This document shows, piece after piece, positions 8,542 through 16,679 of a stretch of 52,045 nucleotides of DNA. Numbering within the stretch: the stretch's first letter is position 1; each line of letters starts with the position of its first letter. The notes beneath the pieces are model-generated. The model was not told where the DNA came from and did no database searches. It saw nothing but the letters and a program-made list of their open reading frames with translations. Made by a program: the position numbers and the translations under genes. Source of the stretch: Desulfobacteraceae bacterium (GTDB taxonomy: Bacteria; Desulfobacterota; Desulfobacteria; Desulfobacterales; Desulfobacteraceae); assembly GCA_024227235.1 (NCBI GenBank), contig JAAEKY010000020.1, positions 1 to 52,045 of the forward strand, written 5' to 3'.

Positions 8542-9900
8542 ATGATTGATGCGCTGACAGCCTTAGATGGACGATATGCCAGATTAACAACTGAGATGGC
8601 CCAAATTTTTTCTGAGTTTGGATTAATAAAACATCGTGTGTTCGTTGAAATTGAATGGCTAAAATTTATTTTAACTGATTTGAAGCTTGAACAATTTAAG
8701 AATTTAAATACCCAAGAACTTGATAAAATTGTGGAGAACTTCGATCTTGATGATGCCAAAAAGGTGAAGGAAATTGAGAGGAAGACAAATCATGATGTAA
8801 AAGCTGTTGAATACTTTATAAAAGGGAAACTTGAAACTTCTGGGCTTTCAGATATCATAGAATGGGTTCATTTCGCATGCACATCAGATGATATTAATAA
8901 TACGTCCTATGCACTGATGTTGAAAAAAGGCAAAGAAATTACAGTCGATTTGCTAAACCAACTGGTTGTCGACATTGAGCAAAAAGCATTACAGTATAAG
9001 TCAAAGCCAATGATGTCACGGACCCATGGTCAGCCGGCAACCCCTACAACAGTTGGTAAAGAATTTGTTAATTTTGCCTGGAGAATTAAACAAGAAGTCC
9101 AAATCATTGATCAAAGTAAAGTTCAGGCAAAAATAAACGGCGCAACGGGGAATTTCAATGCCCATTATTTTGTTTATCCCCAGATTGATTGGATAGAGGC
9201 ATCACAGCGATTTGTTTCAACGCATTTAAATCTTATGCCCATCCTTTTTACAACCCAGGTAAATCCGAATCATTCTATTGCATTTATCCTGCATGCTATG
9301 ATCAGGGTGGCAGCAACAGTTATCGATATGGATCGAGATATGTGGGGATATATTAGCTTGGGGTATTTTAAACAACGCATTAAAAAAGGTGAGACAGGCT
9401 CTTCTACTATGCCCCATAAGGTAAACCCCATAGATTTTGAAAATAGTGAAGGGAATATGGGGATTGCTATATCAATAATGGAGCATTTGTGTGTGAAATT
9501 GCAAAAATCAAGATTTCAAAGAGACTTAAGTGACAGCACTGTATTACGAAGTTTAGGGTCTGCTTTTGGATATTTTGCCATAGGAGTGAAAAATGCTTTA
9601 AAAGGATTATCAAAGATAGACTTAAATGAGAAGGCATTACAAAAAGATCTTGATGATAATCAGGCGCTTCTTGCAGAACCTTTTCAGACAGCCATGCGGG
9701 TGTTTGGTGAAGAAAATCCTTATGAACGGTTGAAAGAGCTCACCCGTGGGCAGACCATTGGAAAAAAAGATCTGGAAACCTTTGTTGATAATCTTGAGAA
9801 AGTGCCGTCTGATTTTAAAAAACGAATGAAACAATTAACTCCTGAAACCTATGTTGGGCTGGCACAAAATTTGGTTGATGTCTATTTTAATCAAAAATAG
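8542..9900 (+). CDS. purB: adenylosuccinate lyase
   Basis: 452 residues of the fumarase/aspartase superfamily, E. coli PurB-like form. It cleaves SAICAR to AICAR and adenylosuccinate to AMP, each releasing fumarate, in purine synthesis. Visible motifs are TSDDINNT (substrate binding), SRTHGQPATPTT with a catalytic His, and the signature loop GSSTMPHKVNPIDFEN. The chosen ATG is preceded by GGAGAGAG at proper spacing and gives MIDALTALDGRYA, aligned with the family start. A TTG at 8512 in frame would add ten unlikely residues. The HD-GYP gene begins 14 bases after its stop, so they are likely co-transcribed. No other pur gene is nearby. Confidence 0.95.
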   Translation: MIDALTALDGRYARLTTEMAQIFSEFGLIKHRVFVEIEWLKFILTDLKLEQFKNLNTQELDKIVENFDLDDAKKVKEIERKTNHDVKAVEYFIKGKLETSGLSDIIEWVHFACTSDDINNTSYALMLKKGKEITVDLLNQLVVDIEQKALQYKSKPMMSRTHGQPATPTTVGKEFVNFAWRIKQEVQIIDQSKVQAKINGATGNFNAHYFVYPQIDWIEASQRFVSTHLNLMPILFTTQVNPNHSIAFILHAMIRVAATVIDMDRDMWGYISLGYFKQRIKKGETGSSTMPHKVNPIDFENSEGNMGIAISIMEHLCVKLQKSRFQRDLSDSTVLRSLGSAFGYFAIGVKNALKGLSKIDLNEKALQKDLDDNQALLAEPFQTAMRVFGEENPYERLKELTRGQTIGKKDLETFVDNLEKVPSDFKKRMKQLTPETYVGLAQNLVDVYFNQK

Positions 9901-9914
9901 AGGAAGAATCTTAA

Positions 9915-11480
9915 ATGGATCAAAAATCCCAAGATAATTTAGAAGATCGGCTTGTATTTGCAGAAGAGGATGATGCGTCTGCAAATGAGGCCGCCCCTAT
10001 AGATAAAAAAGATTTATGGAAAATTCTGATTGTTGATGATGAAGAAGATGTTCACGAGATTACGAGAATCACACTTAGGGGATATACAGTTGAGAATAAA
10101 GGTGTTGAGTTGTTTAGTGCTTATTGTGAGGAAGATGCTAAGTCTATTTTACAAAAAGAACCGGATATAGCACTTATCCTGCTTGATGTTGTTATGGAAA
10201 AAGATAACACAGGGCTTTTGCTCGTTGAATATATCAGAAAGAAACTTAATAATTCATCCATTAGAATCGTATTAAGAACCGGCCAACCTGGCAAAGCACC
10301 TGAGCATGAAGTTATAACAAAATATGATATCAATGAATATAAAACCAAACCAGAGTTGACCGCCCAGAAACTTTTTACAACTGTAACTGCATGTTTAAGA
10401 TCATATGATAATTTAAGAGCTATAGAAAGAAACAATCATGGGTTAGAATTAATTATCCGGTCATCTAAAAAGGTGTTTAAAAATCAATCTTTCTCAAAGT
10501 TTGGGTCCAATGTCCTTGTACAATTATTGGAGATCCTGTATTTGGATTTTGAATCTGAGAATGACTGTGCTTATCTGATTGGTATGCCCCACAGCAGTAT
10601 CGTTCTGATGGCTGGTACAGGTAAGTTTGATAATAGAGTAGGTACCCCACTTGAAGATTCAATGCCGAAGACGGTTGTTGAAACTTATAAAAAATTTGCA
10701 ACAAAGGGCGGTGAAACGTTTTTAGGTGATGAATACATCGGTGTCTTTAATACGAAGGAAGGGTTTCGCAGTGTTTTATATTTAAACAGGTGTAAAGATT
10801 TTTCAGATATTGAAAAAAATCTAGTTCGAATCTATGCAAATAATATTGCCATCGGATTTGATAATATCAGCCTTTCACGAGAAATAATAAATACTCAAAA
10901 AGAAGTAATTTTGACCTTAGGTGAAGTTGTTGAGACCCGATCACAGGAAACGGCAAATCATGTTACACGGGTGGCTGAGTTCTGCTATTTTTTGGCTCAA
11001 AAAATAGGGTTGGACGAAAAAACGTGCGAGATATTACGGCTGGCTTCTCCTATGCACGATGTGGGGAAAATAGGGGTTCCAGAGGTGATATTAAATAAGC
11101 CTGGTAAATTGACGGATACAGAGTTTAGAATTATTCAGAAACATTCACAAACAGGATATGAAATTTTAAGAAACTCCAATCGTCCCATTATGAAGACTGC
11201 AGCCATTGTTGCATTACAGCATCATGAACGGTGGGATGGTTCTGGCTATCCTCAAGGACTTGCTGGAAAAGATATCCACATCTTTGGACGAATTGCAGCT
11301 ATTTCTGATGTGTTTGATGCGTTGACCCATAAGCGATGCTATAAAGATGCCTGGGAAATGGATAAAGTTATCAAACTGTTTAAATCAGAATCCGGTCATC
11401 ATTTTGATGCAAAACTAGTGGGAATTCTCTTGTCAAATATCGAAGAGTTTGAGGGTATTAACAACCGGTTTCCCGAATAA
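9915..11480 (+). CDS. response regulator with DUF3369 and HD-GYP phosphodiesterase domains
   Basis: 521 residues. A receiver domain lies at about 35-165 (ILIVDDEEDVHEI with acidic pocket, ILLDVVME with the phospho-acceptor Asp). A DUF3369 sensor-like region follows at about 180-310, and an HD-GYP domain at about 335-510 shows MHDVGK, the HD metal pair, and HHERWDGSGYP. HD-GYP proteins hydrolyse cyclic di-GMP to pGpG or GMP using a di-iron or similar metal centre. Phosphorylation by an unidentified kinase presumably controls activity. AGAGGAAG precedes the ATG, and the gene is only 14 bp behind purB. It could act against the diguanylate cyclase at 4867-6159. Confidence 0.92.
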   Translation: MDQKSQDNLEDRLVFAEEDDASANEAAPIDKKDLWKILIVDDEEDVHEITRITLRGYTVENKGVELFSAYCEEDAKSILQKEPDIALILLDVVMEKDNTGLLLVEYIRKKLNNSSIRIVLRTGQPGKAPEHEVITKYDINEYKTKPELTAQKLFTTVTACLRSYDNLRAIERNNHGLELIIRSSKKVFKNQSFSKFGSNVLVQLLEILYLDFESENDCAYLIGMPHSSIVLMAGTGKFDNRVGTPLEDSMPKTVVETYKKFATKGGETFLGDEYIGVFNTKEGFRSVLYLNRCKDFSDIEKNLVRIYANNIAIGFDNISLSREIINTQKEVILTLGEVVETRSQETANHVTRVAEFCYFLAQKIGLDEKTCEILRLASPMHDVGKIGVPEVILNKPGKLTDTEFRIIQKHSQTGYEILRNSNRPIMKTAAIVALQHHERWDGSGYPQGLAGKDIHIFGRIAAISDVFDALTHKRCYKDAWEMDKVIKLFKSESGHHFDAKLVGILLSNIEEFEGINNRFPE

Positions 11481-11504
11481 GTTTTAATTGTATCAAAAAA
11501 ATAG

Positions 11505-11622
11505 TCTCTAAAATATAGAATGGTAATAAATAATGCCACTGGTTTGTTTTCGTTCCGCTTCGGTTCCGCGTTATTGTGATATTTCAGTCAATCTGGTTTG
11601 TTTTATTTCCATATTTAGAGAT
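11505..11622. repeat. imperfect inverted repeat flanking a ~75-bp core
   Basis: TCTCTAAAATAT near 11505-11516 followed by TGG and AATAAA is mirrored at about 11600-11622 by TTTATTTCC and ATATTTAGAGA. This gives arms of roughly 20 bp with small bulges. The core holds two copies of CTGGTTTGTTTT (11539-11550 and 11592-11603) and a GC-richer TTCCGCTTCGGTTCCGCG. It resembles a miniature mobile or hairpin-forming element, but I see no transposase. Confidence 0.4.
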
Positions 11623-11990
11623 TCGACTTGTTTGTTTTTCCTTGAGCGTGTATTATTGAAACACCAGAATCCTTTAAAATAGAGCGTTACAGGTTTTTTT
11701 GGCAGATACTAATTTATTGGCAAGAAATTTGCTACAAGAAATTTGTGATAGGCATACGAAAGCGAATAGTCAGGAACGGGAATTAAAATTAGGTTGCCCA
11801 AAATTTGCAGATATTTTTGTCGTATTCAAGGCATGAGCTGGTGGCTATGCGACCGGCCAGAAACATAGAAGACGGCGAAAAAAGCAATAAATATGAGGAA
11901 CTTATGTGATAGTCGCTCCTAAGCAAACTAACGTAAATAATTATTAGGTTTAAAAGAATTTTTAACCCACAAATCAAGGAGAATATGATT
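11623..11990. other. non-coding spacer before alanine dehydrogenase
   Basis: No supported gene. It contains two near copies of AAGAAATTTG around 11721-11745. A GC-richer block at about 11793-11880 (GGTTGCCCAAAATTTGC to GAAGACGGCGAAAAAAG) includes CTATGCGACCGGCC with CATAG as a weak stem. That block stands out in composition and may be a dispersed intergenic repeat or a leader. AGGAG at 11977-11981 is the ribosome site for ald. Confidence 0.35.
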
Positions 11991-13100
11991 ATGATTGTAG
12001 GAATTCTCAAAGAGATCAAACCCCAGGAAAATCGCGTGTGTATGACTCCATCCGGTGTTGATATGATGAAAGCAAGCGGCCATACTGTTTATATCGAAAA
12101 AAATGCAGGTGTGGGTTCGGGCTTTGAAGACAGCCAGTATACTGAAGCCGGTGCAGCAATCCTTGATACCCCTAAGGAAGTCTATGCTATTTCTGATATG
12201 GTAATGCATGTTAAAGAACCTCAACCCTCTGAATTTGGTTTCATAAAAGAAGGGCAGATCGTTTTTACCTATTTGCATCTTGCAGCAGACAAGGAACTTA
12301 CTCTGGCTTTATTAAAAACAGGTTCGATCGGTATCGCTTATGAAACAATTGAAGATCATAGCGGTGGGTTGCCTTTGCTTTCTCCAATGAGTGAGGTTGC
12401 AGGAAGGCTTGCGACGCAGCAGGGGGCAAAATATCTCGAAAGAACATTTGGCGGAAGAGGGTGCCTTTTAGGTGGTGTGACCGGAACCCCGTCGGCTAAC
12501 GTTCTTGTTATGGGTGGCGGGGTCGTCGGTATTCATGCCGCTCAAGTTGCCTGTGGTATGGGAGCCAATGTTACTATTCTTGATATGAATATTGACCGTT
12601 TGCGTTATCTTTCAGAAATTATGCCGGCAAATTGCCAAGCTTTAATGTCTTCTCCCGCACTGACTAAAGAGCTTGTAAAGACTTCTGATCTTGTGGTGGG
12701 TGCTGTCCTTGTTGCAGGTGCAAAAGCGCCGAAACTGATTACCAGGGATATGCTTTCAACAATGAAAAAAGGGTGTGTTATTGTTGATGTTGCTATTGAT
12801 CAAGGTGGATGCTTTGAAACATCCAAGCCGACCACCCATGGTGATCCCGTTTTTGAAGTAGATGGTGTTATCCATTATTGTGTTGCCAATATGCCGGGTG
12901 CCGTTCCACTAACTTCAACGATTGCTTTAACCAATGCAACATTGCCGTATGCATTGAAAATTGCAAACAATGGGTGGAAATCAGTTTGTGAAGACGAGGG
13001 CTTTGCAAAAGGAGTAAACTATGTTGGCAACGAGGTAGTTTGTAAACCTGTCGCAGATGCATTTAAAATGAAATATACGGCTATAGATAGCCTAATATAA
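11991..13100 (+). CDS. ald: alanine dehydrogenase
   Basis: 369 residues. The start MIVGILKEIKPQENRV, the TPSGV segment, the central VMGGGVVGIHAAQVA dinucleotide-binding glycine loop with following acidic ILDMN, and the late NMPGAVPLTST motif are all diagnostic. The enzyme oxidises L-alanine to pyruvate and ammonia with NAD+, or runs in reverse for ammonia assimilation. Two ATGs lie six bases apart. AGGAG ends three bases before the first (11985) but nine before the second, so 11991 is preferred, and it also fits the family N-terminus. A hairpin terminator follows at 13125. It fits functionally with the amino-acid importer at 31.6-35.8 kb. Confidence 0.95.
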   Translation: MIVGILKEIKPQENRVCMTPSGVDMMKASGHTVYIEKNAGVGSGFEDSQYTEAGAAILDTPKEVYAISDMVMHVKEPQPSEFGFIKEGQIVFTYLHLAADKELTLALLKTGSIGIAYETIEDHSGGLPLLSPMSEVAGRLATQQGAKYLERTFGGRGCLLGGVTGTPSANVLVMGGGVVGIHAAQVACGMGANVTILDMNIDRLRYLSEIMPANCQALMSSPALTKELVKTSDLVVGAVLVAGAKAPKLITRDMLSTMKKGCVIVDVAIDQGGCFETSKPTTHGDPVFEVDGVIHYCVANMPGAVPLTSTIALTNATLPYALKIANNGWKSVCEDEGFAKGVNYVGNEVVCKPVADAFKMKYTAIDSLI

Positions 13101-13124
13101 GCCCATTGAATATTGTTAGCATGG

Positions 13125-13155
13125 TACTCCTCTTCAAGTTGAGGAGTATCATTTT
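13125..13155 (+). terminator. hairpin terminator after ald
   Basis: TACTCCTC (13125-13132) pairs perfectly with GAGGAGTA (13141-13148) across an eight-base loop and is followed by TCATTTTC. It lies 25 bases after the ald stop. Confidence 0.65.
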
Positions 13156-13206
13156 CATATTCTATGGTAATTGGCAAAAGGGAGCACTATTCAAAGGTCT
13201 TAATAG

Positions 13207-13536
13207 CTAAACAGCAGTAGCGTGTGCTTCAGCATCAAACCCGTTTAAGTACCAAGGCGCTGACTTATATTCTAATTGGCTTAAGCCTTTTGTTTCAAGA
13301 GAGGTTATGGCAAGCTGAAGGGTATGGTAATCTATTTCAATGTTATCCCATCCAAGATATTTAAGCCTTTTATTTGCCTGGCAATGAGACATATCCGGGT
13401 TGATTAAATATGCATTCGCTAAGCTCCGTATAAAACCTGGGATTAAAGAGGCTTCGACCCCATTTTCAATAAGTTTGCGAATTAATTTTTTATCAACCAG
13501 TGTAGCCATGTATTCAGTCCATCTTATATATTTCAT
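13207..13536 (-). CDS. small protein of unknown function
   Basis: 109 residues, soluble, apparently mostly helical, with no family I can name. It begins MKYIRWTEYMATLVDKKL and contains single Cys and His residues in MSHCQANKRL plus a WDNIEIDYHTL segment, which could be a small DNA- or protein-binding fold. The start is uncertain: an ATG at 13509 gives MATLVDKKL. Neither has a strong ribosome site. A perfect 10-bp inverted repeat (TATTTTCTTT/AAAGAAAATA, 13541-13566) sits just upstream. It converges with ald, and no operon partner is seen. Confidence 0.55.
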   Translation of the reverse strand: MKYIRWTEYMATLVDKKLIRKLIENGVEASLIPGFIRSLANAYLINPDMSHCQANKRLKYLGWDNIEIDYHTLQLAITSLETKGLSQLEYKSAPWYLNGFDAEAHATAV

Positions 13537-13540
13537 AAAA

Positions 13541-13566
13541 TATTTTCTTTGTATTTAAAGAAAATA
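13541..13566. promoter_or_regulatory. inverted repeat upstream of the 109-residue gene
   Basis: TATTTTCTTT at 13541-13550 and AAAGAAAATA at 13557-13566 are perfect complements around a six-base spacer, five bases before the start codon of the minus-strand gene. Position and symmetry suit an operator or an RNA hairpin covering the ribosome site. Further upstream, to 13876, only AT-rich spacer is seen. Confidence 0.35.
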
Positions 13567-13876
13567 GCATACCATTCTGCAAATATACTATTGGTGAAGT
13601 GCGTTCGAGTCAATCTGAGTTATTCCGGGTATTTTTTTTGTATGAATATGATAAGTACTTGAAAAATGCTTAGATATAGGAGGAATAATTTTTTACACTA
13701 AATAAAAAGCTTTAAATTGCATCGATTTCCATTCAATTACTCTTATTCCCTTTGTCAAGATCTGTGTAACCCTTTTGGGCTTTGATTATGCTTAATTTAA
13801 AAAAAATGTTTGGGTATTAAATTTTTTTAACAGGTGTTATGCTTAAAACGCATGTAAATTTAATGGAGAAAGCCTA

Positions 13877-14458
13877 ATGACAAAGAAACTATCAAAAGAA
13901 GATGGAATATTGCTTTTAAAACTTGCCAGACAAAAAATCCTTCAGGGATTTGGTGAAAAACAAGATAATCTTTCCGTTTTAAAAAGCAAAGTCTCCTCTA
14001 TGATTTTAGAAGAAAATCGTGGCACTTTTGTTACATTGCATAAAAAGGGTGATTTACGAGGCTGTATTGGAAATATTGAACCGACAAAAACTGTTTGGGA
14101 AGGGGTTGAGGATAATGCCAAACATGCTGCTTTTCATGACTCAAGATTCAGGCCGATGTCCCATGATGAACTAAAGGATACACTCATTGAGGTGAGTATC
14201 CTCACACCACCACAATCCCTTGATCACATTGATGGTGAGGATCTGATTGCAAAACTTAAGCCCGGTATTGATGGTGTTATAATAAGCAAAAGTTATCATA
14301 GTGCTACCTTTTTACCCCAGGTATGGGAACAGCTAAAAGATCCCCATACTTTTTTAACCCATCTTTGTACGAAAGCAGGATTATTACCGGATGAATGGAA
14401 ATCCGGCAACCTCAGTGTCTCTACATATCAGGTTCAGTTATTTGAAGAAGAAATATAA
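13877..14458 (+). CDS. amrA: AMMECR1-domain protein (AmmeMemoRadiSam system protein A)
   Basis: 193 residues of the AMMECR1 family, recognised by GTFVTLHKKGDLRGCIG (LRGCIG is the family hallmark), the AAFHDSRFRPM segment and FLPQVWEQ near the end. Members often sit with a MEMO protein and a radical SAM enzyme; neither partner adjoins it here. The biochemical role is unknown. GGAGAAAG precedes the ATG. The TrpR/YerC gene follows 69 bp later on the same strand. Confidence 0.88.
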   Translation: MTKKLSKEDGILLLKLARQKILQGFGEKQDNLSVLKSKVSSMILEENRGTFVTLHKKGDLRGCIGNIEPTKTVWEGVEDNAKHAAFHDSRFRPMSHDELKDTLIEVSILTPPQSLDHIDGEDLIAKLKPGIDGVIISKSYHSATFLPQVWEQLKDPHTFLTHLCTKAGLLPDEWKSGNLSVSTYQVQLFEEEI

Positions 14459-14527
14459 TTATTTTTCTTGAAAAATAGTTAAAATAAGGTAGGTTTCTAT
14501 AGAAAGAAACAAAACATGGAGTAATGT

Positions 14528-14794
14528 ATGGCAATTGATCAGGATTTGTTAAAAGTAATATCATCAATAGATAACCTGAAAGAATTAAACCGTTTGTTTG
14601 AGGATATTCTAACCCCTGCTGAATTGGAGGATATCTCTTTAAGGTGGAAGCTTCTAAAGGATCTTAACAATGGTCTTACCCAGCGTAAAATTGCAACAAA
14701 ATATGGGATCAGCCTGTGCAAGATTACAAGAGGGTCAAAGATTTTAAAAGATAAAGAGTCTGTTATTTTTAAAATATTAAATTCTGGTTCCTAA
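14528..14794 (+). CDS. TrpR/YerC-family helix-turn-helix regulator
   Basis: 88 residues, all-helical. The segment LTPAELEDISLRWKLL followed by GLTQRKIATKYGISLCKITRGSKIL matches the Trp repressor superfamily, with helix-turn-helix at about residues 52-75. E. coli TrpR uses the same fold, but a YerC/YecD-type regulator with another ligand is equally likely. GGAG lies four bases before the ATG. Its 3' end overlaps the convergent Nudix gene by 18 bases. No trp genes are present in the window, so the target is unknown. Confidence 0.82.
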   Translation: MAIDQDLLKVISSIDNLKELNRLFEDILTPAELEDISLRWKLLKDLNNGLTQRKIATKYGISLCKITRGSKILKDKESVIFKILNSGS

Positions 14795-15445
14795 GTTAGC
14801 AGATATAAGCTCTAATGCAAGTTTTGACCATAATTCCAAATTCAATTGTTCAAGATTTTTTGTTTTCTTCCATCCAAATTGATACAGTTCCGACCCAGGC
14901 GAGAATTTTTCAGGAGTGTTTGTCAGTATTCTGAAAACTGCTCCAAGATGAACTTTCCCAACATCTGTTATATCCTCATTAATCACTCCTATAAATTCTG
15001 GAAGAGCGTTATTCGGCATTTGATCCAGTTCTTCATCTAGTTCTCTATTCATGCCGCTGATTAAAATTTGATAAAAAGAGTCATTAATTGTTTCCATATC
15101 GATAGGATTAATATGCCCCCCTATTCCAATGGACCAAAGATCATGAAGACGTTTTTCGCTTCCCTGACGGTTATAAATGGCCGTATTTTCAAAATCCCTT
15201 GTTTGAAGGATGATATAAGGAATAATTTGTTGATATGCGGGGTTTTTTTCTGCATCTGGGCGATTTACAAAGGCAAACCCGGCAGCAGAACAATTTTTAA
15301 TAAAACTATCCAGTGCCATTGGTATAATACTCTTTTGTTGTACCCATGATTCTGGAAGAAGTTCCCTTTTGATGCATAGTACGGTTTCGATATTGTCCAC
15401 AAAAAAGTCCTTTTTGTTAATTGGAATATAAAGTCGGTCAGACAC
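14777..15445 (-). CDS. Nudix-superfamily predicted phosphoesterase (COG4112-like)
   Basis: 222 residues. The centre reads LHDLWSIGIGGHINP, then a spacer, then MNRELDEELD, a Nudix box with a longer insert than the classical spacing. That arrangement is typical of the MutT-related group described as predicted phosphoesterases. Nudix enzymes cleave a nucleoside diphosphate linked to X; the substrate here is unknown. The start codon is GTG with a poor ribosome site. The gene begins only 17 bases after the 3' end of tRNA-Gly on the same strand, so it is probably transcribed from the strong tRNA promoter and freed by tRNA processing. Its 3' end overlaps the convergent TrpR-like gene. Confidence 0.75.
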   Translation of the reverse strand: MSDRLYIPINKKDFFVDNIETVLCIKRELLPESWVQQKSIIPMALDSFIKNCSAAGFAFVNRPDAEKNPAYQQIIPYIILQTRDFENTAIYNRQGSEKRLHDLWSIGIGGHINPIDMETINDSFYQILISGMNRELDEELDQMPNNALPEFIGVINEDITDVGKVHLGAVFRILTNTPEKFSPGSELYQFGWKKTKNLEQLNLELWSKLALELISANLGTRI

Positions 15446-15462
15446 TTGATTCTAAAGAAAAG

Positions 15463-15537
15463 TGGAGCGGGAAACGAGATTTGAACTCGCGACTTCGACC
15501 TTGGCAAGGTCGCACTCTACCACTGAGTTATTCCCGC
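15463..15537 (-). tRNA. tRNA-Gly (GCC anticodon)
   Basis: 75 bases on the minus strand including an encoded CCA (TGG at 15463-15465 on plus). The acceptor arms GCGGGAA and TTCCCGC pair fully. The D-arm is CTCAGTGGTAGAG, the anticodon stem-loop CGACCTTGCCAAGGTCG has GCC in the loop, and the T-arm is GCGAGTTCAAATCTCGT. All tRNA-Gly hallmarks are present. Confidence 0.97.
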
Positions 15538-15554
15538 TCAACAAAAGTTGGTTT

Positions 15555-15583
15555 TATCTACTGTAAAATTTAATTTTTGTCAA
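15555..15583 (-). promoter_or_regulatory. sigma-70 promoter of tRNA-Gly
   Basis: TTGACA (15578-15583) and TAGATA (15555-15560) on the minus strand with an ideal 17-base spacer, 17 bases before the tRNA 5' end. It may also drive the Nudix gene downstream of the tRNA. Confidence 0.7.
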
Positions 15584-15677
15584 GGATATTGGGCCGCAGA
15601 AATATTTTGTTGTAGTTTAAATAAATATGATATAGTCAACCATGACATTGAATCAATCGTCAAAGAAAAGGTCAATT

Positions 15678-16673
15678 ATGGAAATTAAACATGCATTGGT
15701 TACAGGCGGTGGCGGGTTTTTAGGGAAAGCCATTGTAAAAAAATTATTAAAAAAGAATATGTCTGTTACTTCTTTTTCAAGAAGTTTTTATCCTGAACTT
15801 GAAAATATGGGTGTTATGCAAATTCAAGGGGATATTGCAAATAAGGATGCTGTAATAAAAGCGTTTAATGAAATTGATGTTGTCTACCATGTCGCCGCAA
15901 ATGCGGGGATGTGGGCGAAATATGATGCGTATTACAATGCAAATGTGATTGGGACCCAAAATGTGATAGCAGCCTGTTTTAAAAACAAGATCAAACAGTT
16001 GATATATACCAGCTCTCCAAGTGTGATTTTCAATGGATCTGACCAGGAAAATATTGATGAAAGTGTACCATATCCTGATAGTTACAGCGCCCCCTATCCT
16101 GAAACCAAAGCTATGGCTGAAAGAAAGGTCGTAAAAGCTTCACAAAATGGATTAAGCGCCATAATTTTAAGACCCCATATTATTTGGGGGCCTGAAGATA
16201 ATCATTTGTTGCCCAGGATTATTAAAAGAGCAAAAAAATTAAAACGGTTTGGGAAAAAAGAATATCTGATGGATACTATTTATATAGATAATGCTGCAGA
16301 TGTTCATATCCTGGCTTCTAAAAGGCTTATGGAAGATCCCGCATTATCTGGAAATATTTATTTTGTCAGTCAGGATGAACCCGTTAATATTTGGGGTATG
16401 GTGGATGATGTGCTGAATGCTGCTGGTTTACCACCGGTGAAAGGTCAAGTGTCTGTAAAAACAGTAACAATGGCAGCAACCATTTTTGAGTTTGTTTACC
16501 GACTGTTTAATATCAAGTCTGATCCACCATTAACAAGGTTTGGTGTAGAAGGGCTTTCTAAATCACATTGGTTTAATATATCAAAGGCAAAAAAAGATTT
16601 AGGCTACTATCCAAAAGTTTCTACACAAGAAGGTTTAAAAAGGTTAAAACAATGGTTTTTAACAGTGGAATAA
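15678..16673 (+). CDS. NAD(P)-dependent epimerase/3-beta-hydroxysteroid dehydrogenase family (OleD-like)
   Basis: About 331 residues, extended SDR fold. VTGGGGFLGKAIV is the Rossmann glycine motif. YTSSPSVIFNG precedes the catalytic YPETKAMAE (YxxxK), and RPHIIWGPED is typical of the 3-beta-HSD/OleD branch. OleD-like enzymes reduce 2-alkyl-3-ketoacids in head-to-head olefin synthesis, but no oleA/B/C genes are here, so another sterol- or keto-substrate is possible. ATG 15678 is chosen because AAAAGG precedes it; ATG 15642 would add 12 residues outside the fold and lacks a ribosome site. yihY follows after 6 bases, so the two form an operon. Confidence 0.85.
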   Translation: MEIKHALVTGGGGFLGKAIVKKLLKKNMSVTSFSRSFYPELENMGVMQIQGDIANKDAVIKAFNEIDVVYHVAANAGMWAKYDAYYNANVIGTQNVIAACFKNKIKQLIYTSSPSVIFNGSDQENIDESVPYPDSYSAPYPETKAMAERKVVKASQNGLSAIILRPHIIWGPEDNHLLPRIIKRAKKLKRFGKKEYLMDTIYIDNAADVHILASKRLMEDPALSGNIYFVSQDEPVNIWGMVDDVLNAAGLPPVKGQVSVKTVTMAATIFEFVYRLFNIKSDPPLTRFGVEGLSKSHWFNISKAKKDLGYYPKVSTQEGLKRLKQWFLTVE

Positions 16674-16679
16674 AAAACA

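Noticed and set aside
11789-12019. 76-codon minus-strand ORF upstream of alanine dehydrogenase
   Set aside because: It overlaps the ald start and ribosome site; its composition is low-complexity and membrane-like without homology.
15642-15677. earlier start of the OleD-like reductase
   Set aside because: The 12 extra residues precede the Rossmann strand and there is no ribosome site, while AAAAGG precedes the inner ATG.
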